Positions 5,781-13,127 are shown, counted from the stretch's first letter. The stretch: 13,887 nucleotides of DNA from Candidatus Cloacimonadota bacterium (GCA_030628975.1 DAOVPZ010000013.1:1-13887); one strand, 5' to 3'. Numbers and translations are program-made. Notes: generated by a model not told the origin, from the letters alone.

Positions 5781-6914
5781 TTAATTATTTACCTTCCATT
5801 TATATTTTGTCATTATACCCAACAATCCAAATATCAAAAAATACGGAATATAAAAGACCTCTGCTAAGGGAAAAGCTAATAATAATCTTTTTTCTTTGAA
5901 TAATACAGCTCCTCGCAAAACAATTAAAAAATCAATAAAAACTTTCAAAATGAAAATAAACAAAAATTTCACCCAAGAAAGTATTAAAAAGATTGTTAAA
6001 ATGAATGCAACAAATAGTATGAGATAAAAAAGGAATATAAGAGCAGAAAAAATCTTAATTTTGGCAGGATAAAATCTCCATTTTGAAGCCCTTAGTTTTT
6101 CTTGATTATATTGTTCTTTTGCATTTTTTCTATCCATTGAAGGAACAAAACTATCGGGTCCAATAGCAAAAGAAATTTTATATAGTTTTGATTTGCTAAT
6201 TTTCTGTAAGAATAAATCATCGTCACCGGATGGAATATGACCTATACCAGAAAATCCATTTAAATTATCAAAGACCTTTCTTTTATAAGCAAAATTTCTC
6301 CCAGTTGCTGTGACTCCCCAATTCCACCCTATTGTTCCAGCAGAAACAGCAAATATAGAAAGTCTCTCTAATTTTCTTAAAGTAAAAATTAACTCTTCCC
6401 ATAAACTCCTTTTTTTGTCCGAAATTAAAGGTGAATAACCAACAACAGCATCAAAACCTTCATTAAACTTCTGGTTTATACTTTTAATCCAATTTTTGCC
6501 TGGCAAACAATCAGCATCAGTAAAAAGTAATAAATTACCTTTTGAGTTTTCAATGCCCTTTGTTAAAGCGTTCTTTTTCCCAATAAGATTTTTATTTTCC
6601 TGTTCTATTCTAAAATAATGAATATTTTTATATTTCTTAGAATATTCTTTCAGAATTAAATCTGTTCTATCAGTTGACCGATCACTAATAGCAATAATCT
6701 CATACTTATCTTCAGGATAATTCTGATTAATCAATGATTCCATCAGAGATGCGATATCTTCCTCTTCATTTCGTGCAGCAATGATCACAGAAATATTATT
6801 ATTATATGTTGAAGATTTTTCTGGTTGTTTTAATCTGAAAGTGCCAATCAAAATAAATATCAAAAATATGAAATATAATCCAAGAAGTGAATATAAAATA
6901 TAAGAAAATATCAT
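5781..6914 (-). CDS. Membrane-anchored family 2 glycosyltransferase
   Basis: This 377-residue protein has one N-terminal transmembrane segment (about 2-24), a cytoplasmic GT-A catalytic domain, and roughly three C-terminal membrane segments (about 286-312, 313-335 and 345-367). GT2 motifs are NISVIIAARNEEEDI (nucleotide-sugar binding, from about 40), SDRSTDRT, the metal-binding TDAD (Asp133, Asp135), the GDDD motif supplying the general base (230-233) and QEKLRASKW, a variant of the QxxRW region. It transfers a sugar from a nucleotide donor to a lipid or polysaccharide acceptor; donor and acceptor are unknown. The layout resembles membrane GT2 enzymes of cell-envelope or exopolysaccharide synthesis. 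Its ATG overlaps the tsaD stop by 4 nt (ATGA), so it is the distal gene of that operon. Confidence 0.9.
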   Translation of the reverse strand: MIFSYILYSLLGLYFIFLIFILIGTFRLKQPEKSSTYNNNISVIIAARNEEEDIASLMESLINQNYPEDKYEIIAISDRSTDRTDLILKEYSKKYKNIHYFRIEQENKNLIGKKNALTKGIENSKGNLLLFTDADCLPGKNWIKSINQKFNEGFDAVVGYSPLISDKKRSLWEELIFTLRKLERLSIFAVSAGTIGWNWGVTATGRNFAYKRKVFDNLNGFSGIGHIPSGDDDLFLQKISKSKLYKISFAIGPDSFVPSMDRKNAKEQYNQEKLRASKWRFYPAKIKIFSALIFLFYLILFVAFILTIFLILSWVKFLFIFILKVFIDFLIVLRGAVLFKEKRLLLAFPLAEVFYIPYFLIFGLLGIMTKYKWKVNN

Positions 6915-7927
6915 AATTGATGGAACCCTTTTATTGAAGAAGCATTAAGGTTCAAATCAGCAAATTGTTTCTTTTCATACTTAAAAACACTTGCTGCAGC
7001 AATCATTGCAGCATTATCAGTGCAAAGTTCTTCGGATGGATAGAATACACATAAATCATGTTTATTTGCAAAATTATCAAAAACATTTCTTAACTCAGAA
7101 TTTGCCGCGACACCACCAGCAAGCAAAACAGTTTTTATGTTATTTTCTTTAATAGCTGATATAGTTTTTCTAAAAAGAACCTGAACAATAGCATTTTGAA
7201 AGCTTGCTGCAAAGTCACATAGGTTTTCATTATTTGTATTTATCTTATTTTGTTGAATGTATAAAGCTGCTGAAGTTTTTAATCCACTAAAACTAAAATC
7301 ATAGTTTGCTTGTTTTATCATTGGTAATGGAAAACTAATAGCATTTTTATTACCATTCTTTGCAAGATTATCAATTTCGGGACCCCCTGGAAATGGTAGA
7401 TTTAACAATTTGCCAATTTTATCAAATGCTTCTCCTGCAGCGTCATCAACTGTTCTACCCATAATTTTAAAATTATTAAAAGATATAAACTTAACTAATT
7501 CAGTATGTCCACCTGAAACAATAAGAGCCATAAAAGGGAATTCAATCTCTGGTTGTTCTAAAAAATTTGCAAAAACATGTCCTAAGATATGATTTACCGC
7601 AATCAATGGCTTTCCAAGACTATAAGCTAAGCCCTTCGCAAAAGAAACTCCAACCAAAAGTGAACCAATAAGTCCTGGATTAACAGAGACTGCAATAGCA
7701 TCGATGTTATTTAAAGATAATTTTGCTTCCTTTAATGCAATATCCACAATTGGCATAATGCCTTTTATGTGTTCTCTTGAAGCAAGTTCTGGTACAACTC
7801 CTCCAAATTTTTCATGAATAGATTGTGACGAAATAATATTAGAATAAATATGAAAACTGTTATCAATTACTGCTGCAGAAGTATCGTCACAAGAGGTTTC
7901 TATACCCAGGATGGTTACCTTTTTCAA
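6911..7927 (-). CDS. tsaD: tRNA N6-threonylcarbamoyladenosine transferase TsaD
   Basis: TsaD (YgjD/Kae1) transfers the threonylcarbamoyl group from TC-AMP to A37 of ANN-decoding tRNAs, working with TsaB and TsaE, neither of which is in the window. The 338-residue length is standard. Visible motifs are LGIETSCDDTS (7-17), the metal-binding HILGH (His113, His117), MALIVSGGHTELV, TVDDAAGEAFDK, FPGGPEID, ANYDFSFSGLKT, LLAGGVAANSELR and the C-terminal CTDNAAMIAA with the catalytic or metal Asp. The start is TTG at 7925-7927. It is supported by AAGGA 8 nt upstream (minus strand, 7936-7940) and by alignment with the family N-terminus; no ATG is available before the conserved GIETS. It lies 57 nt after ybbR and overlaps the GT2 gene by 4 nt. 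Confidence 0.96.
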   Translation of the reverse strand: MKKVTILGIETSCDDTSAAVIDNSFHIYSNIISSQSIHEKFGGVVPELASREHIKGIMPIVDIALKEAKLSLNNIDAIAVSVNPGLIGSLLVGVSFAKGLAYSLGKPLIAVNHILGHVFANFLEQPEIEFPFMALIVSGGHTELVKFISFNNFKIMGRTVDDAAGEAFDKIGKLLNLPFPGGPEIDNLAKNGNKNAISFPLPMIKQANYDFSFSGLKTSAALYIQQNKINTNNENLCDFAASFQNAIVQVLFRKTISAIKENNIKTVLLAGGVAANSELRNVFDNFANKHDLCVFYPSEELCTDNAAMIAAASVFKYEKKQFADLNLNASSIKGFHQL

Positions 7928-7984
7928 ATTTGTTATCCTTATGAAAGTGATATTATCAATATCCTTTTTATGTGTAATTAATTA

Positions 7985-8875
7985 TTATGGTATCTTTTTA
8001 ATTCTTACATTTTCCGGAGTTTGAGCTATTAATTTAATACCTTCTGGAAGGTAAATTTTTACCTCAATTAAACTATCAACTTGAATGGATGTGTTAGTAT
8101 TAATTTCAGCAATAAAGTCTTTAAAGCTTATATTTTGTAAAATTTTCTCTTCCCCTGATACTTTGATGCTCACAGAATTTGGAGATATCTCGACTCCTTC
8201 TTGAGTCAATATTGGAAGAAGGGAGAAAGTTTTTTGAATAATTTTGGGAACAAATTTTATTATTGAAACTGAAGACTTTTCAAAGCTGATTTTCTTATCT
8301 AAAGAAGGTGTTAAATTAATCTGAGGATTATTCTCAAAATTTTTCATATTGAAAGGCAAAGTGGTAATTTCATAAATAACTGTCAGTAAAGTTTTTGGAC
8401 CTTTAATCTGAACTCTTTCAGGTGAAACTGTCAGATTATTTTCTTGAAAAAACTTTTCACTTTCTCCATCAAGAAAAGTTGGTATAACAGGAACAAACTT
8501 TGAACTCATATTATCCATAGTAATCAAAACATTGTCAAATGCAGGTTTATGTAATATTTTTAAATGATGTTCTTCAAAAACCTTAAGCTTTTCCAAATTA
8601 ATAGGATAATAATTCTTTCCATAATGAGCATCTTTTAAATCTATATAATATGACTGTTTTTTTGAATTATAAAATATAATATTTTTCCCAGTACCTTCAA
8701 TAGTGATATCTATGGTTTCTGGGTTAATAGATAAAGGTATTAGGGCAGTTGGAGCATTAGTTATTGATATTGGAATCGTTAAATTTACTTGGTGCACTTT
8801 TGTAATATCTATTTCTAACCAGATGACAATTGCTATAAAAAAAGCTAAGATCATTATCCAAAATTTCTTTTTCAT
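7985..8875 (-). CDS. YbbR/CdaR-like domain protein, membrane-anchored
   Basis: This 296-residue protein starts with a signal anchor (KKK, then about 17 hydrophobic residues, 5-21), followed by extracytoplasmic beta-rich repeats of the YbbR type. Tandem segments follow the pattern seen in KFVPVIPTFLDG, NLTVSPERVQIKGP, SKVI-like linkers and GVEISPNSVSIKVSG. YbbR proteins (CdaR in Firmicutes) bind and regulate the diadenylate cyclase CdaA, usually encoded next to it. No cdaA gene is seen here; upstream is instead a TPR protein, which this gene overlaps by 4 nt (ATGA). Downstream is tsaD. Sequence divergence within the repeats is high, so the family call rests on the anchor, length and repeat pattern. 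Whether it works in c-di-AMP signalling here is unknown. Confidence 0.75.
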   Translation of the reverse strand: MKKKFWIMILAFFIAIVIWLEIDITKVHQVNLTIPISITNAPTALIPLSINPETIDITIEGTGKNIIFYNSKKQSYYIDLKDAHYGKNYYPINLEKLKVFEEHHLKILHKPAFDNVLITMDNMSSKFVPVIPTFLDGESEKFFQENNLTVSPERVQIKGPKTLLTVIYEITTLPFNMKNFENNPQINLTPSLDKKISFEKSSVSIIKFVPKIIQKTFSLLPILTQEGVEISPNSVSIKVSGEEKILQNISFKDFIAEINTNTSIQVDSLIEVKIYLPEGIKLIAQTPENVRIKKIP

Positions 8876-9753
8876 GATTTATTCTTATCCTTTTTAAGTC
8901 TTCTTAACCGTTCAGAAGCTAATGCTACAAATATATTCAAAGGATCAATTTTTCGTGCAATATTAAGATATTTTCTTGCATTAAGAAAATCATTTTCTGC
9001 AATATACAATTTGCTTAAATCTAAATAAGATTTGATGAAAAATATATTTTGTGCAATACTTCTTTTAAAATATTTAATTGCTTTTTCAGAATCACCCATA
9101 TTTTTACAACATATTCCTACAGCATTAAAAAATTCTGCGGAATTATACCCAAAAGTTTTAGCCTTCTCAAAATATAAAAATGCTTGAATCCAATTCATTT
9201 TATTATTATAACAAACTGCTTTAAAGTAATATATATCCTTATTTATAGGAAATTTCACTTCAGCTGTTGAAAGTAATTTGATAGCTTTATCATACTCCTG
9301 TAATGATATATACTGTTCTGCTAAAAATGTATATGTGGTGGGCAAATGGCTAAAATATGGTAAAATTTTCTCAAATATTTGAATAGCATCTCTTCTCCTA
9401 TTTTGATACACCAGAGCGACTGCAAGGTTAAAATTTAATTCTGGAAATTTTTGTCTTACTCTTTGAAACCACTCAATTGCTAACCTTGATTTTCCTCTTT
9501 GTGCAAGAAAAATATTCCCCATTAAAAAGTAAAGGTGGTCATTATCTGGAAAAGAGATTAATGCTCGTTTTATGATTTTCTCTGCTTTTCTATACAACAA
9601 ATTGTTCATAAAAATTGCATATAACATCTCATGCGCTTCTAAGGTTTTTGGTGCTTTCTTAATAACATCTTCTAATATCTCTACTGATAATAACCAATTT
9701 GATTTTCTATGATGCTCTGCTTCCCAAAGTAATGCTTTAATGCTTTTATTCAT
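8872..9753 (-). CDS. Tetratricopeptide-repeat protein, function unknown
   Basis: This 293-residue, soluble-looking protein consists of about eight TPR units of some 34 residues from near the N-terminus to about residue 275. Typical TPR helix pairs are visible, for example SVEILEDVIKKAPKTLEAHE, AIQIFEKILPYFSHLPTTY, KAIKLLSTAEVKFPINKDIY, KAIKYFKRSIAQN and ARKYLNIARKIDPLN. The C-terminus is strongly basic (RLRRLKKDKNKS). There is no signal peptide or membrane segment. TPRs act as protein-interaction scaffolds; the partner is unknown. Its start overlaps the dusB stop by 8 nt and its stop overlaps the ybbR start by 4 nt. The three are therefore co-translated, and a role linked to the YbbR protein is a reasonable guess only. 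Confidence 0.85.
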   Translation of the reverse strand: MNKSIKALLWEAEHHRKSNWLLSVEILEDVIKKAPKTLEAHEMLYAIFMNNLLYRKAEKIIKRALISFPDNDHLYFLMGNIFLAQRGKSRLAIEWFQRVRQKFPELNFNLAVALVYQNRRRDAIQIFEKILPYFSHLPTTYTFLAEQYISLQEYDKAIKLLSTAEVKFPINKDIYYFKAVCYNNKMNWIQAFLYFEKAKTFGYNSAEFFNAVGICCKNMGDSEKAIKYFKRSIAQNIFFIKSYLDLSKLYIAENDFLNARKYLNIARKIDPLNIFVALASERLRRLKKDKNKS

Positions 9754-10768
9754 TTTCTAAATTATTCTTATCCGCCTGAGGTGCCCGCCTGCCAAAGCGA
9801 AGCGGCGGGCAGGGATAAACCTCTGGCTGAAAATTTAATAAGTATTCAATAAACTGCTTCTCATCTTTAGTCTGATTGCACTTTTGTCGCAAATTAGATG
9901 CCCCTCTCATTCCTTTTGTATATGAAGCAATAAATTTTCTAATTAAATGAATGGCTTTTCTGCTACCAACTCTCTTCTTTATTTTCTCCAAATGCAATAT
10001 AATCATTTCAATTCTATTAGGTGATAAAATGTTATAATAGGAATTATTTTGTAAATAATTTTTTATTTGTTTAAATATCCAGGGATTTCCAATTGCTCCT
10101 CGACCAACCATTATTGAATCGCATTTGGTTTGATTAAACATTTCTTTTGCATCTTCTGGAGTGCATATATCTCCATTTCCAATTATTGGAATTTTTGTAT
10201 TCTCTTTTACTTTAGAAATGAGGTCCCAATTACTTTTTCCCAAAAACATCTCATTTCGTGTTCGTGGATGAAATATAATTCCAGAAGCACCCTCTGATTC
10301 AATTATTTTTACAATTTCAAGAAGGTTGTCGTCAGAGTCCCAGCCAGTTCGGATTTTTACAGTTAGAGGTATCTCATTACCAGTTATACTATATGCTTTT
10401 GAAATTATCTGTTTTATCTTATTTATATCTTTAAGTAATGCTGCTCCAGAATTGTTTTTTACAATTTTTCTTATTGGACAACCCATATTTATATCGATAA
10501 AATCAGGATGATATTCTTTCAGTATTTTTATACCTTCAGATATTTTACGAGCATCATTACCAAAAATCTGTAATCCAATTGGTCGTTCTTCCTCATCAAA
10601 TTCTGTTAATATTTTGGTTTTAGGATTATTATATATCAAAGCATCAGCACTTATCATTTCACTCATTACAACATCTGCTCCCATAGATTTACAGATTTTC
10701 CTATAAACAATATCTGTATATCCAGCAAGAGGAGCAAGCCAGATTTTATTATCAAATAAGTAATCCAT
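9746..10768 (-). CDS. dusB: tRNA-dihydrouridine synthase, DusB-like
   Basis: This FMN-dependent enzyme reduces specific uridines of tRNA to dihydrouridine using NADPH. Numbered from the ATG at 10766-10768 (340 residues), motifs are APLAGYTD (12-19), SEMISADAL, INMGCPIRKIVKNNSG with the catalytic Cys97, KIRTGW (138-143), HPRTR (167-171), GNGDI (197-201) and GRGAIGNPW (222-230). A GTG at 10778-10780 would add four residues; neither start has a good Shine-Dalgarno, and the ATG gives the usual short lead to the first beta strand. Odd feature: residues 318-334, YPCPPLRFGRRAPQADK, are encoded by a GC-rich palindromic repeat, so the natural C-terminus was extended or replaced. The TPR gene starts inside its stop codon region. 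The DusB rather than DusA/C assignment is by overall pattern. It is the promoter-proximal gene of the operon. Confidence 0.92.
   Translation of the reverse strand: MDYLFDNKIWLAPLAGYTDIVYRKICKSMGADVVMSEMISADALIYNNPKTKILTEFDEEERPIGLQIFGNDARKISEGIKILKEYHPDFIDINMGCPIRKIVKNNSGAALLKDINKIKQIISKAYSITGNEIPLTVKIRTGWDSDDNLLEIVKIIESEGASGIIFHPRTRNEMFLGKSNWDLISKVKENTKIPIIGNGDICTPEDAKEMFNQTKCDSIMVGRGAIGNPWIFKQIKNYLQNNSYYNILSPNRIEMIILHLEKIKKRVGSRKAIHLIRKFIASYTKGMRGASNLRQKCNQTKDEKQFIEYLLNFQPEVYPCPPLRFGRRAPQADKNNLENE
9768..9818. repeat. GC-rich palindromic element inside the dusB 3' end
   Basis: This 51-bp imperfect palindrome has outer arms TTATCC (9768-9773) and GGATAA (9813-9818) and inner arms TGCCCGCC (9782-9789) and GGCGGGCA (9804-9811). 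The apex contains AAAGCGAAGC. It is strongly GC-rich inside an AT-rich genome and has its own codon usage, and it is translated in frame as 17 residues near the DusB C-terminus. It looks like a mobile palindromic element of the kind that inserts in frame into genes. The TCCGCC core recalls the palindrome inside queC. Confidence 0.75.
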
Positions 10769-10842
10769 ATTTTCAAACACGATTTAACTAATACTAAAAT
10801 AATTCTTCATCAAAACGCATATTAATAAATTGATTTAGCCCT

Positions 10843-10857
10843 CTTTATTAAATAAAG
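10843..10857. promoter_or_regulatory. Palindrome CTTTATT-A-AATAAAG in the dusB/queC divergent region
   Basis: This is a perfect palindrome with 7-bp arms and one central base, between the divergent dusB and queC genes. A close relative, CTTTATTT-AC-AAATAAAG, lies upstream of udk (13221-13238). It sits just upstream of a candidate queC promoter. It could be an operator, but AT-rich palindromes arise easily in this base composition. Confidence 0.3.
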
Positions 10858-10861
10858 TGAG

Positions 10862-10890
10862 ATGACTAATCATATTAATAATAATATAAT
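10862..10890 (+). promoter_or_regulatory. Candidate sigma-70-type promoter for queC
   Basis: A -35-like ATGACT (10862-10867) is followed after 17 nt by a perfect TATAAT (10885-10890), with the first queC start candidates 40-70 nt downstream. Spacing is ideal and the -10 is exact; the -35 matches four of six positions. The AT-rich background makes chance matches likely. Confidence 0.4.
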
Positions 10891-10959
10891 ATCATAAAAC
10901 AAAAAGAAAGATTCATAAAAATCTTGTCAATGAGAAAAGAATTTACATATTTGGATTTT

Positions 10960-11643
10960 ATGAAAAAGGAAAAAGCAATTATACTTCTAAGTGGTGGAAT
11001 TGATAGTTGCGTAACAACTGCCATTGCAAATAGGAATTACCGATTGTGCTTATTACATATCAATTATAAACAAAGAACTGCAAAGCGTGAAGAAAAAGCA
11101 TTTAATGAGATTGCAGAATATTATAAAGTTAAAGAAAAACTATCCGCCATCTGGCGGATTGATTATTTAAAAAAAATTGGTGGTTCAAGTTTGACTGACA
11201 GAAGTTTGAAAGTTCCAAATATTTCATCAAATGGAATTCCAAATACTTATGTGCCATTTCGGAATGCAAATCTACTGGTCATTGCTGTATCATGGGCAGA
11301 AACAATAAATGCAAAGAAAATATTCATCGGGGCAATGGAAGGAGATAGCACTGGTTATCCTGATTGTAGAGAAATATTTTTCAAAGCATTTAATGAGACT
11401 ATTAAATTTGGAACAAAAACTGATTCCAAATTAATAATTGAAACTCCAATTCTCCATAATACAAAAGCGGAAGTTGTAAAAATTGGTTTTGAACTCAATG
11501 CACCTTTGGACTTAACTTGGTCTTGTTATCAAAATTCTGATATCGCTTGTGGTGTTTGTGATAGTTGCAGATTGAGAATCAAAGCATTTAGAGAAGCAGG
11601 ATTTAAAGATCCTATTCCTTATAAAATTCCTATTAATTGGTAG
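10960..11643 (+). CDS. queC: 7-cyano-7-deazaguanine synthase (QueC)
   Basis: QueC converts 7-carboxy-7-deazaguanine (the QueE product) to preQ0 with ATP and ammonia. From the ATG at 10960 the protein has 227 residues, opening KKEKAIILLSGGIDS with the PP-loop SGGIDS at 11-16. SSLTDRSL, GIPNTYVPFRN, GDSTGYPDCRE and the zinc-binding cysteines C189, C197, C200 and C203 (CX7CX2CX2C) complete the signature. I chose this start because family members begin a few residues before the PP-loop. An ATG at 10930 or TTG at 10924 would add 10-12 residues, and none has a strong Shine-Dalgarno. A GC-rich palindrome (11142-11159) encodes residues LSAIWRI at 61-67 in a spot where homologues appear variable. Transcription is divergent from dusB; no queD or queF is nearby. 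Confidence 0.94.
   Translation: MKKEKAIILLSGGIDSCVTTAIANRNYRLCLLHINYKQRTAKREEKAFNEIAEYYKVKEKLSAIWRIDYLKKIGGSSLTDRSLKVPNISSNGIPNTYVPFRNANLLVIAVSWAETINAKKIFIGAMEGDSTGYPDCREIFFKAFNETIKFGTKTDSKLIIETPILHNTKAEVVKIGFELNAPLDLTWSCYQNSDIACGVCDSCRLRIKAFREAGFKDPIPYKIPINW
11142..11159. repeat. GC-rich palindrome inside queC
   Basis: This is a perfect inverted repeat, ATCCGCC-ATCT-GGCGGAT, with 7-bp arms and a 4-nt loop. It is translated in frame within QueC (residues 61-67) between two conserved blocks. Its GC content contrasts with the surrounding AAAGAAAAAC and GATTATTTAAAA. It shares the TATCCGCC start with the dusB element at 9769-9776, so it may be a short relative. Confidence 0.6.
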
Positions 11644-11661
11644 GTATAAATATAAAAAACA

Positions 11662-11717
11662 AAAAATTCTAAATTCTAAATAAATTCAAACATCAAATGA
11701 TTAAAATACAAAACTTC
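11662..11717 (+). repeat. Degenerate AT-rich repeat, copy 1 (CTAAATTC...ATCAAATGA type)
   Basis: The unit runs AAATTCTAAATTCTAAATAAA, then TTCAAACATCAAATGA and AAATACAAAACTTC. A second copy in the same direction lies at about 11923-11972 (AATTTCTAATTTCTAA then TTTCAAATATCAAATAAC), and a third, inverted, at about 12079-12131. The copies are similar, not identical, and non-coding. Confidence 0.55.
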
Positions 11718-11791
11718 ATGACAAGAGTTGCTTTTATTTTTACAATTTGGAAATTGGGAAAGAGAATGTTTGGAAATAATTTTAAAGAATA

Positions 11792-11827
11792 ATCTGCGTA
11801 AATCAGTTTAATCAGCGTTTTTCAGCG
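11792..11827 (+). repeat. 10-nt-period repeat array, ATCAGCG type
   Basis: Related heptamers recur about every 10 nt: ATCTGCG (11792), ATCAGTT (11802), ATCAGCG (11811) and TTCAGCG (11821), separated by three to four bases such as TAA and TTT. This is about one DNA helical turn per unit. A second array of the same design, with ATCGGTG, is at 12154-12180. Confidence 0.6.
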
Positions 11828-11922
11828 TGCTATTTAGTATCTTATCAATAAAATTCGTGTTATTTTTGGCAAAAAATTTTTACTATGCCTAAAAATGCTT
11901 TTATAAAGGCTATTGAAATGAC

Positions 11923-12131
11923 TAATTACAAATTTCTAATTTCTAATAAAATTTCAAATATCAAATAACAAATTCACCCTTCGCTCGTTCTCCATAGTTA
12001 CTACGAAGGGTGAATAGTACTGCGTAAAAGGGGTATAAAAAGATTGATATCTGAAAGATTTGGCTTTGGTATTATTAGACATTTTAGTTTTGATATTTTA
12101 TTTGTCATTAGAAATTCGGATTTAGAAATTA
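11923..12131. repeat. Imperfect long inverted repeat around a short palindrome
   Basis: The left arm, about 11923-11972, reads AATTTCTAATTTCTAATAAA then TTTCAAATATCAAATAACAA. The reverse complement of about 12079-12131 reads AATTTCTAAATCCGAATTTC then TAATGACAAATAAAATATCA and AAACTAAAATGTC. The two align over about 50 nt with gaps. The centre carries the GC-richer palindrome 11972-12015. The whole could be a decayed miniature element. Confidence 0.45.
11972..12015. repeat. Perfect 12-bp palindrome with 20-nt loop
   Basis: ATTCACCCTTCG (11972-11983) and CGAAGGGTGAAT (12004-12015) are exact reverse complements around a 20-nt loop. It is more GC-rich than its surroundings. It could form a strong hairpin in RNA or DNA, but no T-tract follows on the plus strand and it lies more than 300 nt beyond queC, so a terminator role is doubtful. 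It is more likely part of a repeat family. Confidence 0.7.
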
Positions 12132-12153
12132 TTAACTTTGAATTATTAATTTA

Positions 12154-12180
12154 ATCGGTGATTATCGGTGCAAATCGGTG
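12154..12180 (+). repeat. Three exact ATCGGTG units at 10-nt period
   Basis: ATCGGTG occurs at 12154-12160, 12164-12170 and 12174-12180, exactly 10 nt apart, with ATT and CAA between. It lies about 45 nt upstream of the recombinase start codon. The design matches the ATCAGCG array at 11792-11827. Confidence 0.75.
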
Positions 12181-12224
12181 GTTTAATAAATTCCTTGTTG
12201 GTTCTGGCTTGTCGAGGTTAGGAT

Positions 12225-13127
12225 ATGAAAGATTTAATCAAAAAATACATAGATTTTCTCTCATCAAAGAATATGTCAAAACACACAATTCGAGCATACA
12301 ATAGTGATTTATCTCAATTTATTGGGTATTGTAAGAGGTTCTTTAAAGATGAAGAAATTGTAGTAACAGATATTACCAAAACTATGCTTCGGGACTTTTT
12401 ACAATTCTTAAGTGAAAATGGTGATATAAATCGGACACTTGCACGAAAAATCGTTTCAATCAAAGGATTCTTCAAATTTTTGGCTTCGGAAAATATTCTA
12501 CCTTTCAACCCGGTAATTGATATTAAAAACCCCAGATTTGAAAAACATACTGCCACATTTCTCACAGAGAAAGAGATGGAATTTGTGCTAAGTATTCCAG
12601 ATTCAGAAGATATTCTTGGAATAAGAAATAAAGCAATATTGGAATTGCTTTACAGTAGTGGCATTAGAATTGGAGAATTAGCTGGACTTAAAATTTCAAA
12701 TATTAATCTTAAAAAGGGATTAATAAAAGTTTTAGGTAAAAGGAGTAAAACTAGAATTATACCTATTGGTAAATATGCTCAACAAGCCATCTTGGATTAT
12801 CTTAAAGTAAGAACTTCATTATTAAAATACAAAGATGAAAAAATGTTATTCCTTTCTAACAATGGAAAACCTTTATCAACCGATGAACTCCGTTACATAA
12901 TTAATAAATATTTAAAAATTATTGAAAAATCAAAAAGATATAGTCCACACACAATTCGACATACCTTTGCCACACATTTGCTTGATCATGGCGCAGATTT
13001 ACGTTCGGTTCAAGAACTTTTGGGTCATAGTAGTTTAACATCAACTGAAGTATATACTCATACTTCAATAAAAAAGTTGAAAAAAGTTTACGAACAAACC
13101 CATCCGCATGGGGATAAAAAACAGTAA
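12225..13127 (+). CDS. Tyrosine recombinase, XerC/XerD type
   Basis: This 300-residue site-specific recombinase has an N-terminal SAM-like core-binding domain (about 1-90) and a C-terminal catalytic domain. All catalytic residues are visible: Arg148 in SGIRIGEL, Lys172 in LGKRSK, His242 and Arg245 in HTIRHTFATHLL, His268 in LLGHSS and the nucleophile Tyr277 in STEVYTHTS. The tail KKVYEQTHPHG is typical of XerC/XerD proteins that resolve chromosome dimers at dif during division. The ATG at 12225 is preceded by GAGG (12214-12217) at good spacing. No phage genes, attachment sites or cargo genes surround it, and the next gene is udk, so I favour a housekeeping Xer over an integrase. Whether it is XerC, XerD or a sole Xer cannot be decided here. 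Tandem repeats begin at its stop codon. Confidence 0.92.
   Translation: MKDLIKKYIDFLSSKNMSKHTIRAYNSDLSQFIGYCKRFFKDEEIVVTDITKTMLRDFLQFLSENGDINRTLARKIVSIKGFFKFLASENILPFNPVIDIKNPRFEKHTATFLTEKEMEFVLSIPDSEDILGIRNKAILELLYSSGIRIGELAGLKISNINLKKGLIKVLGKRSKTRIIPIGKYAQQAILDYLKVRTSLLKYKDEKMLFLSNNGKPLSTDELRYIINKYLKIIEKSKRYSPHTIRHTFATHLLDHGADLRSVQELLGHSSLTSTEVYTHTSIKKLKKVYEQTHPHGDKKQ

Larger units (their letters stand above)
11644..12224. other. Repeat-filled intergenic region between queC and the recombinase gene
   Basis: No frame of more than about 20 codons here looks like a protein and I see no tRNA or other RNA gene. The content is repeats: three copies of a degenerate AT-rich unit in two orientations, two arrays with 10-nt period, and a 12-bp palindrome. 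These are listed separately. Any promoter for the recombinase gene must lie near the right end, but I could not pick one. Confidence 0.6.

Noticed and set aside
11972..12015. Rho-independent terminator of queC.
   Set aside because: It lies more than 300 nt downstream, has a 20-nt loop and no T-tract, and sits inside a repeat cluster.
12225..13127. Integrase of a mobile island or prophage.
   Set aside because: Its C-terminal signature is Xer-like, and no attachment repeats, tRNA target, phage or cargo genes are nearby.
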